Shown in pieces: positions 1-8,345 of a stretch of 64,000 nt of DNA. The notes beneath the pieces are model-generated. The model was not told the DNA's origin, made no database searches, and saw nothing but the letters and a program-made list of their open reading frames with translations. Made by a program: the position numbers and the translations under genes. Position 1 is the first letter of the stretch; every line of letters starts with the position of its first letter. Origin of the DNA: an uncultured Prevotellaceae bacterium (GTDB lineage: Bacteria > Bacteroidota > Bacteroidia > Bacteroidales > Bacteroidaceae); NCBI GenBank assembly GCA_949299545.1, contig CASGAM010000006.1, positions 157,849 to 221,848 of the forward strand, in the 5' to 3' direction.

Positions 1-290
<290 letters not shown>

Positions 291-308
291 TATATAACCT
301 TAACAGGT

Positions 309-343
309 AAAAAAGGCTGCCTCATTCAAGGTGGCCTTTTTTA
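309..343 (+). terminator. Rho-independent terminator after gapA
   Basis: The sequence has the form AAAAAGGCtGCC, a loop of about 9 bases, then GGTGGCCTTTTTT, giving a G+C-rich stem with an A-tract and a T-tract. It begins 18 bases after the gapA stop and ends before miaA. Confidence 0.85.
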
Positions 344-402
344 TTTCAGGCAGTATTGAGATTTACAGATTCGACAGTAAACATTAAACTATATAGACAG
401 TA

Positions 403-1320
403 ATGAAAAATGATATTTTGGCGATAGTTGGTCCGACTGCTTCCGGTAAAACTGTCCTGGCTGCTCATGTTGCCAAAGAAATAGGTGCTGAGATTATCAG
501 TGGAGATAGTCGTCAGGTTTATCGTAGGATGGATCTCGGAACTGGAAAAGATTTGTGTGATTACGATGTTGATGGATATCATGTTCCGTATCATCTAATT
601 GACATTGTTGAACCAGGGACTAAATATAATGTTTTTCAGTTTCAGCAAGATTTTTTGTCGGCTTATATGCAGATTTTATCTAGAGGCTGTTTCCCTATAT
701 TGTGTGGAGGGACGGGAATGTATGCCGAAGCTGTTTTGCGTGGTTATAATTTGTTGCCGGTACCAGAAAATCCGGAACTGAGGGCACGACTGTCCAATAA
801 GACATTGGAAGAACTTACAGATATATTGAAAGGGTACAAAACGTTACATAACACGACAGATGTTGACACTGTGAATCGGGCACTCAGGGCTATTGAGATA
901 GAAGAATATACTTGTAAGCATTCGGTAGCGAGGCAGGATTTTCCTAAATTGAACGCTTTGATAATCGGTGTTGGCGTTTCTCGGGAGATTCGTCGTGAAC
1001 GCATTTCCAGACGTTTGAAACAACGGCTTGACGAAGGAATGATAGATGAGGTGAAGAGATTGCTTGCAGAGGGCATTCCTGCTGAGAACCTGATATATTA
1101 TGGTCTTGAATACAAGTATCTTACACTTTATGTCACGGGGAAACTTACATTTGATGAGATGTACAAAGGGCTTGAAATTGCTATTCATCAATTTGCTAAA
1201 CGGCAGATGACATGGTTTAGAGGAATGGAACGGCGTGGCTTGCACATTCATTGGTTGGATGGGAATCTTCCGTTAGAAGAAAAGGTTAAACGAGTTGTGG
1301 AAATGCTGGCGGAGAAATAA
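403..1320 (+). CDS. miaA: tRNA dimethylallyltransferase (MiaA)
   Basis: MiaA transfers a dimethylallyl group to N6 of adenosine 37 in tRNAs that read codons beginning with U. The 305-residue protein has the P-loop GPTASGKT at residues ~11-18, the substrate motif SGDSRQVYR, the MiaA segment DIVEP, and GGTGMY near residue 103, all as expected for the family and at about the usual length of 300. It stands between the gapA terminator and a lipid-kinase-like gene with its own promoter, so it is probably transcribed alone. Bacteroidales genomes often carry two miaA genes; whether this is the main or second copy cannot be seen here. Confidence 0.95.
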   Translation: MKNDILAIVGPTASGKTVLAAHVAKEIGAEIISGDSRQVYRRMDLGTGKDLCDYDVDGYHVPYHLIDIVEPGTKYNVFQFQQDFLSAYMQILSRGCFPILCGGTGMYAEAVLRGYNLLPVPENPELRARLSNKTLEELTDILKGYKTLHNTTDVDTVNRALRAIEIEEYTCKHSVARQDFPKLNALIIGVGVSREIRRERISRRLKQRLDEGMIDEVKRLLAEGIPAENLIYYGLEYKYLTLYVTGKLTFDEMYKGLEIAIHQFAKRQMTWFRGMERRGLHIHWLDGNLPLEEKVKRVVEMLAEK

Positions 1321-1331
1321 TCAGATATAAT

Positions 1332-1363
1332 TTTGTGCGATAAGCATGAAAAACTTATTTTTG
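1332..1363 (+). promoter_or_regulatory. Bacteroidetes-type promoter for the kinase-like gene
   Basis: TTTG at 1332-1335 is separated by exactly 20 bases from TATTTTTG at 1356-1363, matching the TTTG-N19-21-TAnnTTTG promoter of this phylum. The predicted start would leave a leader of only about 13 bases before the ATG at 1383. Confidence 0.6.
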
Positions 1364-1382
1364 TAACCTAAAATACTTTTAT

Positions 1383-2318
1383 ATGTCAGTAGAAGCTAAG
1401 AGGTGGGGAATTATATACTGTCCCAAGGAAGGAGTCAGAAAGATTCACAAACAATGGGAGGACATTTGTTCTTATCTTACGGAAAAGAAGGTGGCGTATG
1501 ATTTCGTACAAAGTGAAGACAGCCATTCTGTTGAGCGTTTAGCTGCCATGCTGGCTGCCAATGGCTATTCCATGATCGTAGTCGTGGGAGGTGACGCAGC
1601 TTTGAACAGGGCTCTGAATGGTATCTTGTCACAAGGTGATGAAGTGAGAAAACGCGTTGCTTTAGGGGTAATACCAAATGGATGGGGCAATGATTTCGCT
1701 CACTTTTGGGGGATTGACGAAGGGGATTATAAACGTGCTGTCGATTGGTTGATTGAAAGGCGTACAAGAAAGGTAGATGTCGGTTACTGTACATTGCGAG
1801 ATGGAGAAAGCTCGTCAACTCGCTATTTCTTGAATTGCGTTAATGTCGGGCTTGTTGCAAATATAATGAGTATTAAACATCGGACAAGACGTTTTTGGGG
1901 TGTTATGACATTGGCTCATTTGGCTTCAATGTTTCTTCTGCTTTTTCAACGAATAGAGCATAAAATGTATTTTCGGATTAATCAGGACGAGATTAATCGT
2001 AAGATAATGACTGTGTGTGTAGGAAGCGCGCATGGTTATGGTCAAACTCCGAGTGGGGTTCCTTATAATGGATGGTTAGACGTTTCTGTGGTGGAGCATC
2101 AGAAAGTCATGCAGTTTTTCAATGCCCTATGGATGCTTTTTAATGGTCGGTTCTTGAATCATAGGTCTGTTAAGTCATATAGGACAAAGAAGGTGGAGTT
2201 TTATGATACAGGGAAAGCTATGATTAGTTTGGATGGGGCGGCATGGCGTGATGCGTCAGCTCCAATGGCTGTCGGAATTCATTCCGAGTGGATTGATTTT
2301 GTTATTCCATCATTCTAA
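1383..2318 (+). CDS. Diacylglycerol/sphingosine-kinase-like lipid kinase with altered nucleotide motifs
   Basis: The 311-residue protein has the layout of the YegS/DgkB/LCB5 kinase family, which phosphorylate lipid hydroxyls such as diacylglycerol or sphingoid bases with ATP. The N-terminal half carries the nucleotide-binding region MIVVVGGDAALNRALNGIL and then GVIPNGWGNDFA; the C-terminal half is the beta-rich domain ending DGAAWRDASAPM. In typical members these two motifs read GGDGT-N-E and P-x-GTGND, so the Gly-Thr of the first is Ala-Ala here and the Thr of the second is Trp. The aspartates and asparagine are kept. It may be a divergent active kinase or one with changed nucleotide handling; the substrate is unknown. 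Confidence 0.8.
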   Translation: MSVEAKRWGIIYCPKEGVRKIHKQWEDICSYLTEKKVAYDFVQSEDSHSVERLAAMLAANGYSMIVVVGGDAALNRALNGILSQGDEVRKRVALGVIPNGWGNDFAHFWGIDEGDYKRAVDWLIERRTRKVDVGYCTLRDGESSSTRYFLNCVNVGLVANIMSIKHRTRRFWGVMTLAHLASMFLLLFQRIEHKMYFRINQDEINRKIMTVCVGSAHGYGQTPSGVPYNGWLDVSVVEHQKVMQFFNALWMLFNGRFLNHRSVKSYRTKKVEFYDTGKAMISLDGAAWRDASAPMAVGIHSEWIDFVIPSF

Positions 2319-2335
2319 GAAAAATAAACTAATAA

Positions 2336-3037
2336 CTAACCTATCCTTGAAATTTTTTCTAACTTTTCTTCATCGATGATTTTAATTTTTCGACCATCGA
2401 TGGCAATAATTTTTTCTGTTGCAAAATTTGAGAGCGTGCGTATGGCGTTAGACGTTGTCATGTTAGAAAGGTTGGCCAGATCTTCACGGGAAAGATATAT
2501 ACTTAATGTACATTTGTCCTCTTCTAACCCATAACTTTCCTTTAGGAAAAGTATTGATTCTGCAAGTCTGCCGCGAATATGTTTTTGTGTAAGATTTACG
2601 GTTCGTTCATCAGAGATACCTAAGTCAATGGATAATTGTTTGATAAAAAACCATGCTAGATTATTGTTTTGACTTACCAATTCAGCAATGGTATTCATTG
2701 GTATCATTCCAATTGTAGATGTTTCAAATGCAGCAGCAGCAGTAACGAATGTTTGGTTGGCAAAATAGGCTCTATATGCAAAGTATTCTACAGGTTTTAT
2801 AACGCGAATTATTTGATTTCTGTTTCCTACACCATTTTTAAAAATCTTAACTTTCCCGGATAAAAGGCACATCAAATGTATAGGCTGTTCACCTTCACTG
2901 TAGATGGGTTCATTTTTTTTAAATGTTCGTATTGTCAGGTGTTTGTTGAGGAGGTTTCTTTGCTCGTCATTCAGAGGGTTACACAAATCAGAAATTTTGG
3001 CTAAAGCCTCTTCTTTGCTGATATCCTTTTTTACCAT
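2336..3037 (-). CDS. Crp/Fnr-family transcriptional regulator
   Basis: A 233-residue regulator with an N-terminal cyclic-nucleotide-binding-type beta-roll (about residues 30-140; EPIYSEGEQPIHLMCLLSGKVKIFKNG) and a C-terminal winged helix (about 155-225; LSREDLANLSNMTTSNAIRTLSNF). No cysteine cluster of the Fnr iron-sulphur type is visible. It lies divergent from the glycogen-metabolism operon starting at 3267, with 229 bases between them, so regulation of that operon or of itself is a reasonable inference from position only. Effector unknown. Confidence 0.88.
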   Translation of the reverse strand: MVKKDISKEEALAKISDLCNPLNDEQRNLLNKHLTIRTFKKNEPIYSEGEQPIHLMCLLSGKVKIFKNGVGNRNQIIRVIKPVEYFAYRAYFANQTFVTAAAAFETSTIGMIPMNTIAELVSQNNNLAWFFIKQLSIDLGISDERTVNLTQKHIRGRLAESILFLKESYGLEEDKCTLSIYLSREDLANLSNMTTSNAIRTLSNFATEKIIAIDGRKIKIIDEEKLEKISRIG

Positions 3038-3075
3038 AACTAAAAATACTACTGGAAAAACTATGTTTTACGACA

Positions 3076-3083
3076 CAAAATTA
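3076..3083 (-). promoter_or_regulatory. Probable -7 box of the Crp/Fnr gene
   Basis: The minus strand reads TAATTTTG here, matching TAnnTTTG, about 40 bases before the Crp/Fnr ATG. No convincing TTTG box is seen 19-21 bases further upstream. Confidence 0.4.
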
Positions 3084-3198
3084 GCATTTTTGTGATGATT
3101 ATGAAAATTTGTTCTGAAAAAAAGATATTTTTCAGCAGTTTTTTATGTTCTAATTAAAATATTTTATGAATTAATTTTTAGAATCTCTCTCTTTTTAC

Positions 3199-3206
3199 TA
3201 TTTTTG
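3199..3206 (+). promoter_or_regulatory. Probable -7 box of the glycogen operon
   Basis: TATTTTTG matches the TAnnTTTG box and would give a ~54-base leader before the ATG at 3267. The -33 element is not clear, which would suit an activated promoter. Confidence 0.4.
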
Positions 3207-3266
3207 AAAGGAATAACACGATAAAATTCAATTAAGAAATTAAGAACCTTATAATATTCTAAGACT

Positions 3267-5222
3267 ATGAGTTATATCAAGTTTGACAAAACTCTGATGA
3301 CGAATCTGGAAGAATCTTTGCCTAAGGAGATTCTCCGTTCCAATCGTTCTGGAGCCTATTCTTGTTCTACAATTGTTGATTGTAACACAAGAAAGTATCA
3401 TGGTTTACTGGTGGTTCCCATACCTGATTTGAATGATGAGAATTATGTTTTACTGTCTTCTCTTGATGAAACAGTGGAGCAGCATGGTGCAGAATTTAAT
3501 CTGGGGCTTCATAAGTATCAGGGAAACAATTTCAGTCCCCAGGGACACAAGTACATTAGGGAATTTAATTGTGATAAAGTTCCGACAACTATTTATCGCG
3601 TTGGTGGTGTATTGTTAAAGAAAGAAAAAGTGTTTCAGCATTATGAGAATCGTATAATTATACGATATACATTGTTGGATGCACATTCTGAGACTACGTT
3701 AAAATTGAGACCGTTTCTGGCATTCAGGAGCGTAAGAGAGTACACTCATGAGAATGCTTTGATAAACAAAGATTACCAGTCTGTACCGAACGGCATCAAA
3801 ACTCGGCTTTATGAGGGGTATCCCGATTTGTATATGCAGTTGAACAAGAAAAATGACTTTGTATTTCAGCCGGACTGGTACAGGGGAGTGGAGTATCCTA
3901 AGGAACTGGAACGAGGCTATGCGTTTACGGAGGATTTGTATGTTCCCGGTTATTTTGAATTTAAAATAAAGAAAGGTGAGAGCGTAGTATTTTCTGCCGG
4001 CCTTTCTGAAATTAAGACCAGTCAGTTGAAACAAATTGCAGATTTTGAAGTTGATATAAGAACGCCACGTGACAATTTCTATCACTGTTTGGTTAATTCT
4101 GCCCATCAGTTCTATTATCATATGGATAATGAGAACTATATATTGGCAGGTTATCCTTGGTTTAAGAGTCGTGCACGTGACATGTTTATTTCTTTACCGG
4201 GCTTGACTTTGGCGAATGATGAATATGACCAGTTTGAACTTTGCATGGCCACTGCAGAAAAGGCCATTAGGGATTTCATGAATGAAAAGCCTTTATCCGT
4301 GAAGATTTATGAAATGGAGCAGCCGGATGTTTTGCTTTGGGCTGTTTGGTGCATGCAACAGTATGCAAAAATCGTTTCAATGGATAAGTGTGTAAGTAAA
4401 TATGGGACGCTGTTGAAAGACATCGTTTATTATATAAAAAGCAGTTCGCATCCTAATCTTAAATTGATGGAAAATGGACTGTTACATTCACAAGGAAAGA
4501 AAACGGCTGTAACTTGGATGAATTCAACAGCAAACGGGCGTCCAATTGTGCCGAGAAGTGGATATATTGTCGAATTTAATGCGCTTTGGTATAATGCCTT
4601 AAGGTTTAGTGAAGAGGTGTGTCGTAAGATTGGTAAGGACGGCGAGGCTGATGAATTTGCTTCAATGGCTACAACAGTTGCGGCGTCTTTCCATGATGTG
4701 TTCCTCAACCAGTATGGTTATCTTTTTGATTATGTAGATGAAACGAATGACACGCAAGATTGGAGCGTGCGTCCTAATATGATTTTTGCTGTAGCGTTCG
4801 ATTATTCGCCGCTGACTTTGGCCGAGAAAAAGCATGTGTTTGATATTTGCACAAAAGAGCTCCTTACTCCAAAAGGTTTACGTTCGTTAAGTCCCAAAAG
4901 TGGCGGTTATAATCCGATGTATGTTGGCCCGCAAATACAGCGTGACTATGCTTACCATCAAGGAACTGCCTGGCCATGGCTTGGAGGATTCTATATGGAA
5001 GCATGCTTGCGTATTTATAAGTATAGTAGGATCAGTTTCATTGACCGTTTGTTGGTTGGTTTTGAGGAAGAAATGTTCTCGCATTGTGTCGGTACAATAC
5101 CAGAATTGTTTGATGGAAATCCTCCTTTCAATGCCCGTGGTGCTATTTCTTTTGCCATGAATGTCAGTGAAATCCTGCGAGTGGTTAAATTGTTGGAGAA
5201 GTATAATATGGAAGAAAAGTAG
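3267..5222 (+). CDS. Glycogen debranching enzyme, amylo-alpha-1,6-glucosidase (GH133)
   Basis: This 651-residue cytoplasmic protein (no signal peptide) matches the archaeal/bacterial-type glycogen debranching enzymes that cleave alpha-1,6 branch points. The N-terminal beta-sandwich domain (about 1-270) includes RSNRSGAYSCSTIVDCNTRKYHGLL, and the (alpha/alpha)6 catalytic domain (about 290-645) includes AGYPWFKSRARDMFISLPGL and YHQGTAWPWLGGFYMEA, both diagnostic for the family. It is first in an operon with a GT4 glycosyltransferase (12-base gap) and a GH57 protein (16-base gap), which together suggest glycogen or maltodextrin turnover. The length is normal and no defect is seen. Confidence 0.93.
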   Translation: MSYIKFDKTLMTNLEESLPKEILRSNRSGAYSCSTIVDCNTRKYHGLLVVPIPDLNDENYVLLSSLDETVEQHGAEFNLGLHKYQGNNFSPQGHKYIREFNCDKVPTTIYRVGGVLLKKEKVFQHYENRIIIRYTLLDAHSETTLKLRPFLAFRSVREYTHENALINKDYQSVPNGIKTRLYEGYPDLYMQLNKKNDFVFQPDWYRGVEYPKELERGYAFTEDLYVPGYFEFKIKKGESVVFSAGLSEIKTSQLKQIADFEVDIRTPRDNFYHCLVNSAHQFYYHMDNENYILAGYPWFKSRARDMFISLPGLTLANDEYDQFELCMATAEKAIRDFMNEKPLSVKIYEMEQPDVLLWAVWCMQQYAKIVSMDKCVSKYGTLLKDIVYYIKSSSHPNLKLMENGLLHSQGKKTAVTWMNSTANGRPIVPRSGYIVEFNALWYNALRFSEEVCRKIGKDGEADEFASMATTVAASFHDVFLNQYGYLFDYVDETNDTQDWSVRPNMIFAVAFDYSPLTLAEKKHVFDICTKELLTPKGLRSLSPKSGGYNPMYVGPQIQRDYAYHQGTAWPWLGGFYMEACLRIYKYSRISFIDRLLVGFEEEMFSHCVGTIPELFDGNPPFNARGAISFAMNVSEILRVVKLLEKYNMEEK

Positions 5223-5234
5223 GAGGAATAAGAT

Positions 5235-6518
5235 ATGAAAGTATTAATGTTTGGATGGGAGTTTCCTCCTCATATTCTAGGAGGTCTCGGTACTGCCAGT
5301 TACGGCCTGACAAAGGGTTTGTCATTGCAGCCTGATATGGATATAACTTTTTGTATACCAAAGCCATGGGGCGATGAAGACCAAAGTTTTATGAAGATTA
5401 TCGGTATGAACAGTGTCCCCATCGTTTGGAAAGATGTTGAGTGGAATTATGTCGAAAGTAGAGTGGGCAGTTATATGGATCCGCAGTTGTATTATGATTT
5501 GCGTAATCATATTTATGCAGATTTCTCATATATGTATGTTAATGATTTGGGATGTATGGAGTTTTCGGGACGTTATCCTGATAACCTGCACGAAGAAATC
5601 AATAACTATTCCATAGTAGCCGGCGTGGTAGCACGCCAACAGCAGTTTGACATTATCCATGCCCATGATTGGTTGACATATCCGGCGGGCATTCATGCTA
5701 AACAAGTGAGCGGGAAACCCTTGGTTATACATGTGCATGCCACAGACTTTGACCGCAGCCGTGGTAATGTTAACCCTACAGTATATGGCATTGAAAAGAA
5801 CGGTATGGATCATGCAGATTGCATCATGTGTGTGAGTGAGCTCACCCGTCAGACAGTCATCAATCATTATCATCAAGATCCGGCCAAATGTTTTGCCATG
5901 CACAATGCGGTTTATCCCTTGGCTCCAGATTTGCAAGCTATTGTCGATCAGCGTAAGCCAAGTAACGAGCGTAAGGAAAAAGTCGTGACATTCTTAGGGC
6001 GTATTACCATGCAAAAGGGGCCGGAATATTTTATAGAGGCAGCCAAACGAGTGCTTGATCGTACGCGTAACATACGATTCTGTTTTGCCGGTAGCGGTGA
6101 TATGATGAGTTCCATGATCGAAATGGCAGCCGCTTATGGCATAGCCGATCGTTGTCATTTCCCTGGATTTATGAAAGGAAAACAAGTCTTTGAATGTTTC
6201 AGAGACAGCGATGTTTATGTTATGCCTTCTGTTTCAGAACCTTTCGGCATTTCTCCGCTCGAGGCTATGCAGAGTGGTGTGCCGTCTATTATCAGCAAAC
6301 AGTCCGGTTGTGCGGAGATTCTAGATAAATGTATAAAGATTGATTATTGGGACATTGATGCAATGGCAGATGCCATGTATGCGCTTTGCACATATCCGTC
6401 TTTACATGAATATTTGCAGGTTGAGGGAAAGAAAGAGGTTGACGGTATAACGTGGGAGAAAGTCGGTTTACGCATTCGTAAACTTTACGATGAGACTATT
6501 CAAAAATGTAAATGTTAA
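5235..6518 (+). CDS. GT4-family glycosyltransferase of the glycogen operon
   Basis: A 427-residue GT-B enzyme. The N-terminal domain starts KVLMFGWEFPPHILGGLGTAS, with the donor-site glycines as in glycogen-synthase-like and GT4 enzymes, and includes IIHAHDWLTYPAG; the C-terminal domain (about 240-420) has VVTFLGRITMQKGPEYF and the nucleotide-sugar motif MPSVSEPFGISPLEAMQSG, where the E-x7-E pair is present. The gene sits between the debranching enzyme and the GH57 gene. The most likely role is alpha-glucan chain synthesis, as either glycogen synthase or a maltosyl/glucosyl transferase. The donor sugar nucleotide cannot be told from sequence alone. Confidence 0.88.
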   Translation: MKVLMFGWEFPPHILGGLGTASYGLTKGLSLQPDMDITFCIPKPWGDEDQSFMKIIGMNSVPIVWKDVEWNYVESRVGSYMDPQLYYDLRNHIYADFSYMYVNDLGCMEFSGRYPDNLHEEINNYSIVAGVVARQQQFDIIHAHDWLTYPAGIHAKQVSGKPLVIHVHATDFDRSRGNVNPTVYGIEKNGMDHADCIMCVSELTRQTVINHYHQDPAKCFAMHNAVYPLAPDLQAIVDQRKPSNERKEKVVTFLGRITMQKGPEYFIEAAKRVLDRTRNIRFCFAGSGDMMSSMIEMAAAYGIADRCHFPGFMKGKQVFECFRDSDVYVMPSVSEPFGISPLEAMQSGVPSIISKQSGCAEILDKCIKIDYWDIDAMADAMYALCTYPSLHEYLQVEGKKEVDGITWEKVGLRIRKLYDETIQKCKC

Positions 6519-6534
6519 TAAATAGATTTAGTAT

Positions 6535-7899
6535 ATGAAAACCATTTGTTTGTATTTTGAGATTCATCAGAATATTCATTTGAAGCGTTACCGTTTCTTT
6601 GATATTGGTACAGACCATTATTATTATGATGATTACGAAAATGAGCGTAGCATTACGGAAACTGCGGAGCGTTCTTACATTCCGGCCTTGAATGCCTTGA
6701 TTCAAATGGCCAAAGAAAACCCAGGTTTTTTCAAAGTTGCCATTTCCATGTCAGGTTGTGCAGTGGAACAACTTGAAAACCATGCGCCTGTAGTTATTGA
6801 ACTATTGCAGGAATTAAATGAGACGGGTTGCGTAGAATTCTTAGCTGAGCCCTATTCTCATGGATTGTCATCATTAGCCAACGAGGAAGCATTTAAAGAG
6901 GAAACCCTCAGAATGTCGCAGAAAGTAAAGGAACTTTTTGGACAAACACCTAAAGTGTTCAGAAATTCATCGTTGATTTATTCTGATGATATAGGTGGCG
7001 TTGTGGCTTCAATGGGATTTAAAGGCATACTGACAGAGGGCGCCAAACATATCTTAGGTTGGAAGAGTCCGCATTTTGTTTATCATTGTGCGCAGAATCA
7101 TGACCTCAAGTTGTTGCTGAGAGATTACAAACTCTCTGATGACATTTCTTTACGTTTCAATAATTCGACATGGAGCGAGTATCCGCTATTTGCTGATACC
7201 TATATGAACTGGATTGCTTCGATGCCAGAGGAAGAGCAGGTTATCAACATCTTTATGGAGTTATGTGCCTTAGGAATGTTCCAACCATTGTCATCCAATA
7301 TATTGGAGTTCCTCAAAGCATTGCCGGCTTGTGCGAAGGAAAGGAATATAACTTTCTCAACACCATCAGAGATTATAGCCAATTATCCTTCTGTCGATGC
7401 ATTGGAAGTGCCTTATCCATTGTCATGGGTAGATGAGGAAAGAGATATCAGTTGCTGGTTGGGTAATGGTATGCAGCGTGAGGCTTTTAATAAACTTTAC
7501 AGCGTAGCCGATCGCGTGCGTATTTGTAATGACCGTCGTATTAAATTAGATTGGGATTATTTGCAGGCCAGCAATAATTTCCGTTTTATGACGACTAAGC
7601 CGAGTAGTTGGAACATGTATCGCGGTATATATGATTCGCCTTATGATGCATTTACAAACTATATGAATATTTTAGGCGATTTCATCAATCGTGTTAACAG
7701 TATGTATCCTTCTGAAATAGAGAATGAAGAGTTGAATGCTTTGTTGACAACTATCAGAAACCAGGGTGAAGAAATAGAAATCAAGAATAAGGAGATAGAA
7801 CGTTTAAATACAAGGCTTAAGAAATTGCAGTCGCAGGAAACAGAGAAACCTGCCAAAAAAACTGCAGTCCGCAAAACTACCACAAAAAAAGATGCCTGA
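6535..7899 (+). CDS. GH57-family alpha-glucan-active protein
   Basis: A 454-residue protein of glycoside hydrolase family 57 (alpha-amylase, 4-alpha-glucanotransferase or branching types). The N-terminal region reads ICLYFEIHQNIHLKRYRFFD; the nucleophile region is VEFLAEPYSHGLSS (Glu about residue 103) and the acid/base region is LSDDISLRF. The stretch that in many GH57 enzymes reads MDYETFGEHQ is MELCALGMFQ here. The last ~50 residues are charged and lysine-rich with a short coiled coil (IEIKNKEIERLNTRLKK) and a KTAVRKTTTKKDA tail. It is last in the GH133-GT4-GH57 operon and is followed by a terminator. Cytoplasmic location is likely because there is no signal peptide. Confidence 0.88.
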   Translation: MKTICLYFEIHQNIHLKRYRFFDIGTDHYYYDDYENERSITETAERSYIPALNALIQMAKENPGFFKVAISMSGCAVEQLENHAPVVIELLQELNETGCVEFLAEPYSHGLSSLANEEAFKEETLRMSQKVKELFGQTPKVFRNSSLIYSDDIGGVVASMGFKGILTEGAKHILGWKSPHFVYHCAQNHDLKLLLRDYKLSDDISLRFNNSTWSEYPLFADTYMNWIASMPEEEQVINIFMELCALGMFQPLSSNILEFLKALPACAKERNITFSTPSEIIANYPSVDALEVPYPLSWVDEERDISCWLGNGMQREAFNKLYSVADRVRICNDRRIKLDWDYLQASNNFRFMTTKPSSWNMYRGIYDSPYDAFTNYMNILGDFINRVNSMYPSEIENEELNALLTTIRNQGEEIEIKNKEIERLNTRLKKLQSQETEKPAKKTAVRKTTTKKDA

Positions 7900-7941
7900 T
7901 ATTTAGAACTACTTTCTTATAATTAGATATCGTGAATTATA

Positions 7942-7980
7942 GTGGGATGTGCTTGTAATCCAAGAACATCCCACTTTTTG
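7942..7980 (+). terminator. Terminator of the glycogen operon
   Basis: GTGGGATGT at 7942-7950 and ACATCCCAC at 7966-7974 form a perfect 9-bp stem followed by TTTTTG. It begins 42 bases after the GH57 stop. Confidence 0.9.
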
Positions 7981-8345
7981 TGTTCGGAATATAAGAAGCC
8001 TTTCATTTTATGTTATCTAAATCATTAAAATTAGCCAAATTTAGTATAGTGCAAGTGTGGGAGTCTTTTTATGCTTTTGTTTAAACTTGTTAAGAATGAT
8101 TGAATATATAAAATGAAATAAAACAGATATTAAATCTCGTGGATTTATTATTGAAGAAATGAGATTTTTGAGATAATATATCTTATATTTGTAAGAGGCT
8201 TTGGGATGCAGTCTTTTTAGGTTTATATCTCAGTGATAACTGACTAGTGAATCATGGTTATTTCTGTAAGGGAGGTTATTTAAGGTATAAAGCAGTTTGA
8301 AGCTACCAAAGGCATTTAATGTTGTTTTACTTTAAATTTGGTATT
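7981..8345 (+). other. Long A+T-rich leader region before the GH43-GH8 gene
   Basis: No open frame with coding character is seen. It holds a loose inverted repeat, AAATCTC at 8132-8138 and GAGATTT at 8161-8167, just upstream of a -7-like box at 8184-8191, which could be an operator. Otherwise nothing recognisable. Confidence 0.4.
8184..8191 (+). promoter_or_regulatory. Probable -7 box of the GH43-GH8 gene
   Basis: TATATTTG matches TAnnTTTG exactly. No TTTG lies at the expected distance, so the promoter may depend on an activator. The leader to the chosen ATG would be about 150 bases. Confidence 0.4.

Noticed and set aside
8319-8345. Upstream ATG for the GH43-GH8 gene
   Set aside because: It would add nine residues in front of a clean signal peptide; the ATG at 8346 is better.
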